From: Ottelia alismoides
Taxonomy: Eukaryota > Streptophyta > Magnoliopsida > Alismatales > Hydrocharitaceae
Length of the DNA stretch: 64,000 nt
NCBI GenBank assembly: GCA_037367405.1
Contig: JAZKJV010005773.1
Coordinates: 248,001 to 312,000 of the forward strand
Direction of reading: 5' to 3'
Part shown: one piece after another, positions 24,740 through 36,355 of the stretch
How the letters are laid out: each line of letters starts with the position of its first letter
Numbering within the stretch: the stretch's first letter is position 1
Notes under the pieces: model-generated
Seen by the model: only the letters and a program-made list of their open reading frames with translations
The model's database searches: none
Told to the model about the DNA's origin: nothing
Position numbers and translations under genes: made by a program

Positions 24740-25330
24740 TTCGGATAAAAAAGAATGCTCAACTTGGAGGTGTTCACCCAAACTCCATTAATAGTCAAAC
24801 ACAAAAACTACAAGACTTCGATCCATAATTTGACAAGCATGCACAAAAGCACCACGACATTCTCAACATATTGTCTTTCTCAAAAAACAAGTGTGTTTCT
24901 TGCCAACCAGATCACACAAAGGACAACCATGGGTATAGATTTCTTGACCCGTGAATGCTACAATTTGGTTCCGAACTCCTACCAAAATTATTCGTCATTG
25001 TCAGGTTTCATCCAAAAAAACCTACGTTCTCCTTCAAACCTCCCTCAAACCCAAAACAATGAAAGAACAAGTGGTCGAGATATTCATCATTTCCACAGAC
25101 GAGACAAGAGACGGTCTAGACAAGGATAGAAAGGAGCATTTAAGGCTCTAGTAGCGAGCCTTCGCCTCCTTACAAGCCAAATAAAGACCACCCTCAGGAA
25201 TGCCCAACTCTCCAAACAATTCTATGGTCTTTTGCCATCCCTAGATTTCCCACCATCGGATGCAAGGTCAATGAGTTATTTGCACTCTTTATTGCAAACC
25301 CTTGCTCCAAGTCCAATGATCTTGGCTTAG
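24740..25330 (-). pseudogene. L1-type LINE remnant, C-terminal zinc-binding region
   Basis: Reading the minus strand, with shifts, the segments follow the end of plant L1 ORF2. VVFIWLVRRRRLATRAL (about 25,200-25,150) is followed by LCGNDEYLDHLFFHC (about 25,110-25,060), the zf-RVT C-x-C...H...C pattern, and then WLARN-like residues near 24,900. There is no catalytic RT core in the window. The match is by motif only, and the frame is broken repeatedly. Confidence 0.6.
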
Positions 25331-25387
25331 TTGTCGGGTCCTCAATATGCTAAATCTCAGTCATCAACTTTTAGGGGACCACCAATC

Positions 25388-25419
<32 letters not shown>

Positions 25420-25629
25420 GAGAAACTTCAAATGAGGCGGGGTCTCACCACTTTTGTGGTGAGCCATCAATCACACACTTTTGATTTTAATCGTGTGGCT
25501 ATAATTAAATGTATATAATTAATTCTGATTTTATTGGGTAAAAACCAATTTTGGTCTTTTTGATCATTTTCCGTTTTAGCTTTCAACGTTCCTATAATTT
25601 AGGAAACGCCAATTCCTGTGGCTATAATC

Positions 25630-25940
25630 ACACTTCTTCTTCAACCAAAAGGGGATGGGCGGCGCCACCCGCAGATCTGGAGGAGGAGCGGCAGAGCTGA
25701 TCTTCCGGAGTTGTGCATCGTTCGGCGGAGGTGCGCCGTGTTGGAACACGAGGTGCGGTCGCGATGATAGGGAGCGCAGCGACGCCACTGTTCAAAGGGG
25801 GCGGTGTCGCTTGCGGCGATGACCTTCGGTTGTGGAGGCGCTGAGGGCGGTGTCGTGCGACGAGGGAGGAGGCAGACAAGGAAGGACGACAATGGGGCAG
25901 CGTTACGCGGACTGAGGGCGCGCAATCGCGCTGGGATGGC
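25630..25940. other. GC-rich island inside M1
   Basis: About 300 bp of GC-rich sequence within an otherwise AT-rich element. Three overlapping minus-strand frames of 70-94 codons are open, but they are Pro/Ser/Arg-rich without a known domain. A captured genic fragment, as in Pack-type transposons, is one explanation. Confidence 0.4.
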
Positions 25941-26075
25941 GTAATGGCATCGGATCTACAGCGGAAGAATGCGTTGCGATTCTTACTGTCTGTGGCTACA
26001 CTTCAGATTCAAATGATTTGCATTTGGAGGTGGAAGGTGGAGAGCAGATTATGGATGGTCAATACAGAGGATCAT

Positions 26076-26550
26076 GTGCATGAGGCAAGGCGTGGATTTA
26101 CATTGTGGTATAGTTATTTTACATATATGACATTCATATTTACATTTTGATTCATTTTTTTACAAATCTCAATATTTATTTTCTTATTTTGCAGAGTGCT
26201 TGAGTTTTACAAAGGAGTGAGATACACTTACAAAGACTTACACAAATTTTACAAAATGAATATACATATTTACAAAAAAGACAGAAGTTTATAAAGAGAA
26301 TGGAGGACTGTGCATGGGAGGCGAGGCATGGATTTACATTGTGGTATAGTTATTTTACATATATGACATTCATATTTACATTTTGATTCGTTTTTTCACA
26401 AATCTCAATATTTATTTTCTTATTTTGGAGAGTGCTACTTGAGTTTTACAAAGGAATGAGATACAGTTACAAATTCTTACACACATTTTACAAAATGAAT
26501 ATACATATTTACAAAAAGGAATAAGTTTATAAAGAGAAAAATTATTCCTA
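26076..26550 (+). repeat. 236-bp tandem duplication inside M1
   Basis: A segment beginning GAGGCAAGGCGTGGATTTAC at 26,082 is repeated as GAGGCGAGGCATGGATTTAC at 26,318. The copies stay similar for over 200 bp, including GTGGTATAGTTATTTTACAT. The copies have diverged slightly. Confidence 0.8.
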
Positions 26551-27000
26551 CAAAAACTCGTTGGAGTTTACAAAATGAATATACTCATTTACAAAATGAA
26601 AATGCACATTTACAAAATGAATGGACCCATTTACAAAAAGAAAATACACATATAAAAAAACGAAAATACAATGAAAGAATGAAATTATTAATGAAAGTAC
26701 AAAGAGAAAAATGTATTTTACAAAATCTCGCTGGATTTTACAAAGCTATAGTTGAATCCAGATCACTAGGAACAAAATTGAAAATTAATCAAAAAAGGCA
26801 TTATTGAAAATACCAAATCCAGAAAAGGTTAGAATGGTAATTTGAATCTAATAAATGAAACTCGAATTTAATGAAATTGAGATGACGAAAACACCCTTTT
26901 GGATGAGTTTTTTGATGCAACCGTTAGATCAAGATATGACGAATCTGATCGATGGCTCACCACAATATTGGTGAGACCCCACCTCATTTGTAAAGGCCCC

Positions 27001-27046
<46 letters not shown>
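27001..27046. repeat. (TA)n(TG)n microsatellite between M1 and M2
   Basis: About 8 TA units are followed by about 14 TG units, directly bordered by the M1 right terminus and the M2 left terminus. Confidence 0.95.
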
Positions 27047-27049
<3 letters not shown>

Positions 27050-27417
27050 AATGAGGTTGCCCTTGGGGGAGCTAACTTGGCTCCTCCTGCGCTATTTCGC
27101 TCAGTTTTTTTATTTTTTTTGAAAATTCTTCCGTGTATATTCATCACTATATCCCTATATTATGCTATTAAAATTTCATGCGAAACAGAGACTCGTACGA
27201 CCTCCATATAAACAATCATTTTTTAAGGGTAACAGAATTGCTAAAAACGGCCTTTCTGGATGGAGACCGTAGGAGTCTTTGTTTCACGTGAAATTTGAAG
27301 ATATAATATAGGGATATATTGATGAAAATCCATGGAAAAATATTTGAAAAAAGGGAGTGAAATGGCGCGGGGGGAGCCAAGTTAGCTCTCCCCATGGGGG
27401 CAGCCTCATTTTATCCT
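27045..27417. mobile_element. M2: foldback MITE, about 370 bp
   Basis: Nearly the whole element is an inverted repeat. The left arm 27,050-27,220 (TGAGGTTGCCC..., AGCTAACTTGGCTCC, TATTCATCACTATATCCCTA, GAAACAGAGACTCGTACGA) pairs with the right arm ending at 27,417. The arms are about 80-90 percent complementary by eye. No ORF is credible. M3-M5 share the same core. Confidence 0.85.
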
Positions 27418-27427
27418 ATATATATAT

Positions 27428-27780
27428 GGGAAAAAGGAGTATGCTCCCTGGGAGTAGCCAACGGGGCTGCTCCTACCCCTATTTCCCTTTTTTTATTTTT
27501 TTTTGGAAAATAAAAATTTGTATATTCATCACTATATCCCTCTAACATTCTATTTAAATTTCGTCAGAAACAGATACTCACAAGCCCTCCATCCAGACGT
27601 CATTTTTTAACGGGCACGGGATTTTTTAAATCGACCACGTTTGGATGGAGGCCGTAGGAGTCTCTGTTTCTGATGAAATGTTAACAGAATGTTAGAGGAT
27701 ATAGTGATGAATATACAAATTTTTATTTTGCAACAAAATAAAAAAAGGGGGAAAATGGGGGTGGGAGCAGCCCCATTTCT
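27428..27780. mobile_element. M3: foldback MITE with shortened right end
   Basis: The arms carry the core TTTCGTCAGAAACAGATACT (27,558) and its complement near 27,650-27,680. The left terminus has GGAGTATGCTCCCTGGGAG and GTAGCCAACGGGGCTGCTCC. The right terminus retains only the second hairpin arm (GGGAGCAGCCCC) before the (CT)n tract, so about 35 bp are missing there. Confidence 0.8.
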
Positions 27781-27827
27781 CTCTCTCTCTCTATCTCTCT
27801 CTCTCTATATATATACATAAAGAGAGA

Positions 27828-28212
27828 GAGGAAATGGATCTTACTCCATGGAGTATGTAACTTACGTACTCCACTTTCTTTTTTCAATTTTTTTTATTTT
27901 TTGAAAAATACTTCCATGGATTTTCATAATTATATCCTTCTAATATGTCATTCAAATTTCGTCAGAAACAGAGACTCCTATGGCCTCAATCCAGACAGTC
28001 ATTTTTAAAGGGTTGCATGTTTGCTGTATTTTTCATGTTCTGGATGGAGGTCGTAGGAGTCTTTATTTCTGACGAAATTTGAATGACATATTTGAGGGAT
28101 ATAGTTATGAATATCCATGAAAGCAATTTTCAAAAAGAATAAAAATTTTTTGAAAAAGAAGAAAATGGAGTAGGTAAGTTACCTACTCCATAGAGTAGGA
28201 TCCCTTTTCTCA
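27828..28212. mobile_element. M4: foldback MITE
   Basis: Long arms of the same family, with core TTTCGTCAGAAACAGAGACT (27,957) and its complement at about 28,050-28,080. Termini read CTTACTCCATGGAGTATGTA and, as complement on the right, CCTACTCTATGGAGTAGGTA. It is flanked by (CT)n(TA)n plus an AG-rich run on the left and (TA)n on the right. Confidence 0.85.
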
Positions 28213-28237
28213 TATATATATATATATATATATATAT

Positions 28238-28626
28238 GAGATTGATGGGGCTGCCCCCTCGGGGTAGCCAACATGGCTGCCCCGCCCTATTTTTGGGCAA
28301 TTTTTTAATTTTTTTTGAAAAGTATCGCCATGTATATTCACCTCTATATCCCTCTTATATGCCATTAAAATTTCGTCAGAAACAGAGACTCCTACGACCA
28401 CCATCTAGACAGGGTCAATTTAAAAAATCCTACGACCGTTAAAAAATGGCGTCTGGATGGAGGCCGTAGGAGTCTCTATTTCTGAAGAAATTCGAATGAC
28501 ATATATGAGGGATATAGGGATGAATATACATGTTGATATTTTTCCAAAAAAATAAAAAAAATTGCGAAAAATGGGGTGGAGGCAGCCATGTTTGCTGCCC
28601 CTAGGGGGCAGCCCTATTTTTCCGTG
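28238..28626. mobile_element. M5: foldback MITE
   Basis: About 389 bp with arms of about 180 bp. Core TTTCGTCAGAAACAGAGACT is at 28,371, with its complement at about 28,465-28,490. Termini are GGGGCTGCCCCCTCGGGG on the left and the complement AGGGCTGCCCCCTAGGGG on the right. Flanked by (TA)n on both sides. Confidence 0.85.
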
Positions 28627-29251
28627 TATATGTATATATATATATATATATATGGCTTATCCAATGAGTCCTATGCCCATTAACGTTTCAATGAGCACCC
28701 ATTCTGGGCCATACATGTATATTAGCAATAACTATATTTCTAATTATAGACTACCACATATTTAAAAAAATCCTATATTTCCTATTATACAACGTCCTTA
28801 AAAATTGGAAGATGATTTTGGAAAGAAACGATTCAAATAAATGATTCCACGTGGACGATTAAGGATCCAAACACTATGATAGTAATAAATATAATTCGGT
28901 CAAGTAAACGCTTATTGTGAGATCAATAAGATCAAGACAATGATTAGTAATTTACATTCAAATAGTTACATTGTACAGAATTTAGTAATATGTATAAAAT
29001 GGTAAAGTAAATGTGTGTTGTGAGATCAGTAATGACATAACATATGGTTAGTAATATCATTGTCTATGTAATGTGCATTGTATTAACAAATAGTTATTTT
29101 CTTACTTGAGCAATGCCCATGACTTATTGGCCATTACTTTGTTATTACTGATCTCATAGTGGCTATTACTTGAGAATCGTACACATATTACTGAACATCT
29201 GATATAAGACATAGTTATATACATTACTGAACACAAACAATAATTTACTTG

Positions 29252-29256
29252 ATAAC
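29252..29256. repeat. Target-site duplication ATAAC (left copy)
   Basis: ATAAC immediately precedes the LTR start at 29,257 and is repeated at 32,885-32,889 immediately after the LTR end. Confidence 0.95.
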
Positions 29257-32200
29257 TGATGACCGCTCCGAATGACTAAGGCAATCAGGTGTCTATAAGG
29301 TCGTTGAGACCTCAATCACTCAGACTCGGGTCAACAAGAAAAATGAACCACTCGCGAAGAATAAAATCAATCAAAACAAAGAAGAAGCGGTCCTGCTATG
29401 TGATTAACCTGGTATAGCACCCAGGGTCGAACTCAAGGAGCACGGATTGGCCAATGGCCTACGAAGTAGTAAAAACAAATAAAATAAAGAAATAAAATCT
29501 TTTCAGTGGTTTTTAATTATTTTTATATTTTTTTTGGATTTTTAATTGATTAAGAAATTAAGAAAAACAAATACAAGCACACTTTATCAATTTATTTAAA
29601 GCAACAAAAATCAACCAAAAATTAAAACAAAAATATTTTTATGTGTTTTATATTTTTTTAGTGTTTTTGGTGAATTTTTGATAATTTTCTGATGTGTATT
29701 TTATTTTCTAAAAATCAAACAGTGGCAAAAATAAAGGGTACCGTCTAGCCGAGCCAAAAAGCCCTAGATAAAATACCTAAGGGCCTCAAAATGGCCTGGA
29801 GGTAATTTTCCTGTAAAGTAGGTAAAACAAGGAAAATTTAGATACCAAATTTATTATTTTTGGGTTTTTAAATTTTTTAATAGAATTTTTATGGGTTTTT
29901 GAGTGTTTTTAAGTTTTTAAGGTTTTTGAGCAATGAAAAATAGCCAAAATTGGCTACAAAATCAAACAAACTAAACTAAATCCTAGCTATCTTTTAGGGA
30001 ATTTTTAAGGGAGTTTTTATATTTTTTTGTGATTTTTCAATCTAGACAGTAACAAAAATTAAGGTTTTTGAATTTTTAAAAATAGCAAATAAAATAAAAA
30101 ATGTCCTCAAAAATCCGTGAAAATCCTACACCGTGGCAGGAGCCATGTATCGAATTCTCATTGGATTTGGAGGTGATTTGATATTTTATTCAAAAATAAC
30201 AAACGGGTACTGTGCACAGGGACTGAAATGCAAGTACCCAAAGTTCTGGGGGTCCCGGTGCAAAATACCCAGCAAAACACGCGCCAAGCGCATGCCTGGG
30301 GCACTCAGGGACCTAAATGTAACAAAAATAAGTCCCGAGGACCTATTGGTAACACGTACCAAAAGTCCAGGGGCCTTAGTTGCAAATAACCCAAAAAAAT
30401 ATCGCACATGCGGAAATAAACCACGCACAGGGGTATAAATGCAATTAACTAAAAACTTTCATTCATTTCATAACAAGCAGAACTACAAGGGCTTAGGCTG
30501 CAAATACACCAAAATAACATGTGACGAAGCACGTGGCTCACACAGGCAGGGGTATAAATGCAAATATCTAAAGCTCAGGGTCCTCTATGCAATTAAACCT
30601 AAAACTAAACAACGTACCTAAATATTTACAGGACTAATGCGAAATAAAACAAAGATAAGGGCCTAAGGGTAAATTACTCTTTATTAACCAGAGCGTCTGG
30701 ATGACTGCCACGTGGAGATCGGACGGTCCAGCTGGGGGCGGCTCTCAGCACTGGGTCTTGCTCTGGTGGATCCAACGGTCTAGGCCAGGACACGTGTGGA
30801 TCTGACGGTCCGGATCAGTCGCCTCAGATCTGACGTCGAGGGGCACTCCAGGAACCAACGGTCAGGATGGCGTCTGGAGCTGGGGGCTGATCCAACAACG
30901 CCGGAGGGTGCTGGAAGAACTGGGCCCCGGCGAGATTCGCCGGGCTCGTGCTGGCACTGGCCTCCTCCTCGGAGCGCTCTGATGATCGGACAAGAAAGCT
31001 GGTGCGCTCCTGCGTCTGCTGCGATACTCCGATGATCGGCCCGAGCTCGGAGGAGCTCAGGCGCAGTCGGTGGAGCTGGTCTTCTGGCCGAATGACGGAG
31101 AGCCTCAGATGGCCCTCGTTCTGACCTGCAAAGTGAACCAAAAGACTCGCGGGTCGAGGGCAAATTACCTCGACCCGGTTAGGCGATGTGAAGGTGGCTG
31201 GTGCGTCGGGGTGGCAGGCTCCGGCGAAGGTGGCGGACGGAGGAGCCCGGTTCCCAGCTCCTGTGCGAGCTGGGTTGCGTGTGTGGGTGGAGAACGTGCG
31301 GCGGAGGAAGGCGAACGTGAATGTCGGGTCCGATGGTCGGATGGTGGTCGGAACCGGGGTGAATCGAAGAAAAACGATGGCGGCGCAAATTGGGGGTAAA
31401 CGAAAATCGAACGAAATGGCGGAGCTACGGGACTACCTGGATGAACGGTGAGACTGGGAAAGAGCAGGGGGTGCTCCTGGTCGTCGCCTCGAGGGTCGTC
31501 TCGGCCCGAGGCTCGAAGCTCGCTCAGGTGGCGGAGCTACGGCGGCTACGTCGCCGGATCGATGGTTTCGTCGGCTCTCCTCGCTGCAACAGGTCGGGGA
31601 TGCGAGATGTCACCTCAGTCTCTCTCTCTGGAGCTCACTGGAGAACGAAGCAAATGGCCAAAGATAGCGTGGGAAGGTGGCGGAGCAGCGCCTTTATATG
31701 GCTAGGGGTTCGAGAAGAAGGGGTCCGGGCAAGCTCAGGAGCGCGCGGATCCCGAGGGAGCGGCTCCGGCGAGGATGCCGGATGCAAGGAGAATGATTCG
31801 GACCCGGGGTTTGGCGAATTGGTGATCGGGTCGAGCGGGTATTAATTGGAGAAATCGGGTCAGGAGCTCGGACCCGTGGGAAGTGGTCCTGGGGGGGCTA
31901 GTTGACCGGGCGGTCAACATCCCCAGGAGCCAATGAGGTTCGGCCACGTGGCTGGATCTTGAGGTGACAAATAGAGGTAGCTAGGGGCCGAATCTGCAAA
32001 AACTCCAAACATGAAATATTTTTATTTTATTTTTTTCTATTTTTTGGTGATTTTTAATTAATTTTTGGAAATAAAAATAGGCTATATACATAATATGTAC
32101 TAGATATAGGTATATGCAATATATATAGGGTTTTGATTTTTGATTTTTATATATTATTTTTATACAATTTTATTCCCATTTTATATTTTATTTATTTACA

Positions 32201-32884
32201 TTATAAAATAAGGAATAAAAGGGTGTTTTTATTTTATTTTTAATATTTATATACATAGGGAAAATATATAGATATGTACATCTATGTACATGGTATATGT
32301 ACAATGTATTTTTGTATTTTTGATTTTTTTCTATTTTTATTTTGTTTTGATTTTATTTATTCTTATTTTATTTATTTACAATATATAACATAGATTATTT
32401 ACAAAAATTATAAAAATTACTTTTATATATTTACAAAGCTAAATAAATATATAGGTGTGGTTTATGTACATGATGAAAGGGGTATTTTTGATCTTTTTGA
32501 TTTTTAACTTTTTATTTTGTTTTTATCTTTTATAAATATATACAAATATTTACAAGCATATTTTTAGGTGAGGAAAATATAGTTTTATTTATTTACATAG
32601 ATATATACACAAGAGCCCCTATCTCCCTCTACTTTGGCTTTTATGCGGTCAGGCCCATGCTGAGCCCTCCCTTGGGTTAGGTTGCTCAATATTTATTCTA
32701 AACATTTCCCTCTTTTTCTTTTTAATCTTTATTCTTTTATTTTTGCACAAAAACATGCTAATTATAGATTTTTACACAATGCATGATTTTGGTAATTATT
32801 CCTATTTACATATATCTACATGCATTTGCAAAGGTTTTTGTAGCTAAAATATAAGAATAAAGAGTGATGAATGAGTATTCATCA
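29257..32884 (-). repeat. Solo Athila-like LTR (3.6 kb)
   Basis: The minus strand starts TGATGAATACTCA at 32,884 and the left end reads TGATGACCGCTCC (complement ends TCATCA). Perfect 5-bp duplications ATAAC flank it and no internal region is attached, so this is a true solo LTR. Its parts line up with the LTR at 9,361: an AT-rich half (29,500-30,110), a GC-rich zone (30,700-31,950) with four ACGGTC motifs, and a CCCCTATCTCCCTCTACTTT block at 32,614. ORFs up to 151 codons in the GC-rich zone overlap on both strands and show no domain. Confidence 0.9.
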
Positions 32885-32954
32885 ATAACTGTATATGTAT
32901 TACTTTAGTATCATCTCTAAATTACCGAATTCTGTTCAAAGTAAAAAACATATG

Positions 32955-33470
32955 GTAATTACTGACCATTTGCTATGGTTTTACTGACTTCACAATAAGC
33001 ACTTACTTGTCCATTGTGTATATATTACTGAAATCTGCACCATGTAATAAAATGAATGTAAATTACTGACTGTTGTTTGGATATTACCGACTTCACAACA
33101 AGCATTTGTCCATTGTGTATATATTACAGAATTCTGCACCATGTAATAAAATGCATGTAAATTACTGACCGTTGTTTGGATATTACTGATCTCGTAACAA
33201 CCATTTACGTGAGTATTGTCTCTAAATTACTGAATTCTATTCAAAGTAATAATACATATAGAAACTACTGACCATTTGTTATGGTTTTACTGACTTCACC
33301 CAAGCACTTACTTGACCATTGTGTATATATTACTGAATTATACACCATATAATAAAATGAATGTAAATTACTGACCGTTGTTTTGGATATTACTGATCTC
33401 GCAACAACCATTTACTTGATTATTGTATATATATTACTGGCCTGAGCATTTGGATCTCGATTTCCTGCAA
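32955..33470 (+). repeat. 103-bp tandem repeat array in the M6 right arm
   Basis: Five units are marked by A(T/C)TACTGAC at 32,958, 33,062, 33,161, 33,264 and 33,367 (spacing 99-104). Each also carries ATATTACTGA and a TTACTTGA-type word. Units in inverted orientation (TTAGTAAT at 28,944 and 29,048) occur in the left arm. Confidence 0.8.
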
Positions 33471-33693
33471 GAAATCATCGATTCAAATGTTTTCTTTCCA
33501 AAACGATCTTCCTATTTTTTAGGACGCGATATAATTGGAATACCACTTATTGTTAAATCGCTTTGCATATTAATCTCTTTCCAAAAACAACATCCTTCGA
33601 AATAGGTAACCACTCAATTGGTAATACACGTGTATGGCCTACAAATGTTGCTCACCGAAACGCTAATGTGCCATGTGCGCATTGGATAAAAAT

Positions 33694-33906
<213 letters not shown>

Positions 33907-34726
33907 ATAAACACACCCCAGGAAGATATCACACAATGCAACCTAATAAAATCCAACGATCATTTCAGAAGCATAAACATTCTATATTCCCCATCTTCAG
34001 ACTCGTGGGGAACAACATCCATCATAGTATAGTAGATGCCTAAGAAGCATAAAGAAGCTGAAAGTAATCAAAGGGAAACAAGTAAATAGGATGAATGTGC
34101 AATTGAAACCAATTAAGTGAGGTTGGGAACTAATCGTGTAAAAATAGCTACACAAAGCATATATTATTGTCATGGGATGTTCTTAAATTATGATGTGAAT
34201 TATTGAAATCAAAATCTAAATAAGCCATGGGTATGAGTAAGGGAAGAAGGATTTCTCAAGGTGTTGGAAACAAAGGTGACATGTAAGAGGAGCTCAAGGG
34301 AAATGGGTGCAATTGCACCAAGTAGAGGATTTTTCACAAGGAGAAGTATTGATATTTGGCCACTTATAATGGCCTATCTAAAACCCAATTTCGAACTTAA
34401 AGTACAGTCGAAGCGTTAGAAGCCTTCTTCATCTCTTTTGAGCTAAAGGGAAGGGAGGAGAGAAGGCCAAAGTTATAGTTTGGTGCAGAAGGTTCCTTCC
34501 AAGCACTTAAATAAGGTAGAATATCTTTCCATTAAATTCACCGTGTGTGAATAGAACGTTGTTGCATCTTTTCGTATGTAAATTCTTAGGTAAATCCCAA
34601 GTTGATTTAGTGACTAGAAGAGATTAGAGGGAAAGAAGACGAAGGCTAAAGAAGATTTGTAGTCCTTTCAAAAAAAAAGCAAACATGAGGTAGAGTGGTC
34701 TAACCCATCCTCGGACTCTCTTCTCA
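33907..34726. other. Unassigned sequence
   Basis: Balanced-composition DNA with no ORF above background. The stretch at 34,390-34,620 (AGGAGAGAAGGCCAAAG, GAAGGTTCCTTCCAAG) has the look of a retrotransposon LTR/leader, but this is only an impression. Confidence 0.3.
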
Positions 34727-34729
34727 TAA

Positions 34730-34977
34730 GGGCACGTTCGGTAGGAGAATAAGCAGGAATAAGGATGGAGAATAAGGGTAATAAGCGTCTATTCTCCGTT
34801 TGGCTGGAGGATATGAATAAGGAGAATAAGGTGAAATAAAGGTAGGTAAGGTGGGATAAAGATAGGAATAAGAGTGAAATAAGATGGAATAATGGGGAAT
34901 AGTCGTACCACCGGGAACCGTGACGGGAGGAGAATTGGCCCCTTATTCCAAGGCCTATTCTCCAACCAAACAGGGCC
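34730..34977. mobile_element. PIF/Harbinger (Tourist-like) MITE with TAA duplication
   Basis: A 248-bp element. The left end GGGCACGTTCGGTAGGAGAA and the complement of the right end GGCCCTGTTTGGTTGGAGAA are inverted repeats resembling Tourist termini (GGGCCNGTTTGG). TAA occurs on both sides (34,727-34,729 and 34,978-34,980), the target duplication of this superfamily. The interior is purine-rich (repeated GGAATAAG) with no ORF. Confidence 0.85.
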
Positions 34978-34980
34978 TAA

Positions 34981-36355
34981 GAGTCTTGTTTTTCTTGATA
35001 TGCTGGGAATGCACACCCCTTACCTAAGTGTTTATGGTGTTATCTATTGTTTTGTATAGATTGCATGCTATACTCTAAGTTGTACAACATCTGATTTCAA
35101 GTTCATACGAATAACTCGATGCATGTGAGAAATGTGATGATATACATGCTTGGAGAATGATCTACCAAGTTGTAAATGACCTACTATTATATACTTTATT
35201 TCCATGTTTTAAACATATAAAAGCAAGTTTGATTCAAGGAAGATCGAGTTAGAATCGCGATTTCCTTGTTCCGCCAAAGTTGCAAGTTGAAGCCTAGTTG
35301 TCAACCAACACAAGTTGTCAATCGATCGATGGCTCGAAAAAACCTCCAAATCAGATCAATTGTTGGGTTTACATGTATTCCATTATTTCTCAATTTTTAT
35401 AGCTTCTTTATACCTATAATTATGTTGAGAAGCCTCTAAGCTGAATAATGGACTTCTTACGTTAAGAACAATCATAAATGTACTTAATCATTGTGAAGTA
35501 GACTCGCAGTTTTATGACAATCGAGGTCATCGTGATTGAGGACTTTTCAAAGACGCATGATCTTTCTTTAAGATGCTTCATTCGATGTTTGTATTATAAA
35601 CCACTACTGATGACATACATGCTTTATTGTTGGTGAAATGTCCATTGCGTTTTTCTCTCCGCCATAGCTTTCCTTTGGTGCTGATTTATAAATGAATGTC
35701 TGACACCTATCATTTTCGACTCTAGGGATGAGTAAGTCGGTTTACTCAAAGTGTAAGTCCACTTCTCAATTCTCGGGCTTTTTAAGTGGATTGATCCATG
35801 TATGTATCAGCCAAATCATCATTGGTTCGACCGACCAATAATCTGCAAGTGATCATGTCTCTATGCTAACTTCAAGAGTATTATATTAAGGGTAGGGAGT
35901 TTAATTCCTCAACACTACATTTGGGTATAAAAAAGCCAAGGTAGAAGTTTGCCTTAATCATTCAAGTTTTTACCTCTTATGTTTTATCTTCGAAGTTACT
36001 TGTGTTTGTTTATAATTAGATGCATATAAGTTGTGTGCTTGGGTTAGATTATGAAGTCATTTTTCCATGATATGAATGCATGTGATTTACCATATGAAGG
36101 GTGTGAGTAGAAGGCAAATGATTAATATAATGTGAAATATCCAAAAAAATGCCCCAATGTTAAGAAGTCCTCGCAATGGCAGGAGAAGAAAGGGATGGTT
36201 GTAAACAAATGCCAAGGAGTTTCTATTATCAGTATGATTGTTTGCGATCGAATATGTCTTCTCTAATTTTATGCTTAAGATTTCGATAACCTTCATACAC
36301 TTTGGGTTTTGACTATTTTCCCTAAACCAAGTCTTGCTAGAATTTAAATGGATAT
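34981..36355. other. Unassigned sequence
   Basis: No gene or repeat was recognised. A TATA-like GGGTATAAAAAAG occurs near 35,922, but no ORF follows it. This may be old LTR-derived DNA. Confidence 0.35.

Larger units (their letters stand above)
25420..27000. mobile_element. M1: 1.6-kb terminal-inverted-repeat element
   Basis: The left end (CAAATGAGGCGGGGTCTCAC...GTGGTGAGCCATC) and the right end, as complement (CAAATGAGGTGGGGTCTCAC...GTGGTGAGCCATC), match over about 45 bp with few differences. Flanks are (CT)n(TA)n on the left and (TA)n(TG)n on the right. It is AT-rich with many TTTACAAAATGAA-like words, apart from a GC-rich block at 25,630-25,940. No transposase is recognisable, so it is non-autonomous. 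The superfamily is uncertain (Mutator-like or TA-targeting). Confidence 0.75.

Noticed and set aside
30780..31850. Overlapping ORFs of 80-151 codons on both strands in the solo LTR
   Set aside because: GC-rich LTR sequence has few stops. The frames overlap on both strands, show no domain and are not kept in the other LTR copies.
32955..33470. 103-bp spaced repeats considered as a CRISPR-like or satellite array
   Set aside because: Units are contiguous without constant-size unique spacers, lie in a plant element, and occur inverted in the other arm. They are subterminal repeats of M6.
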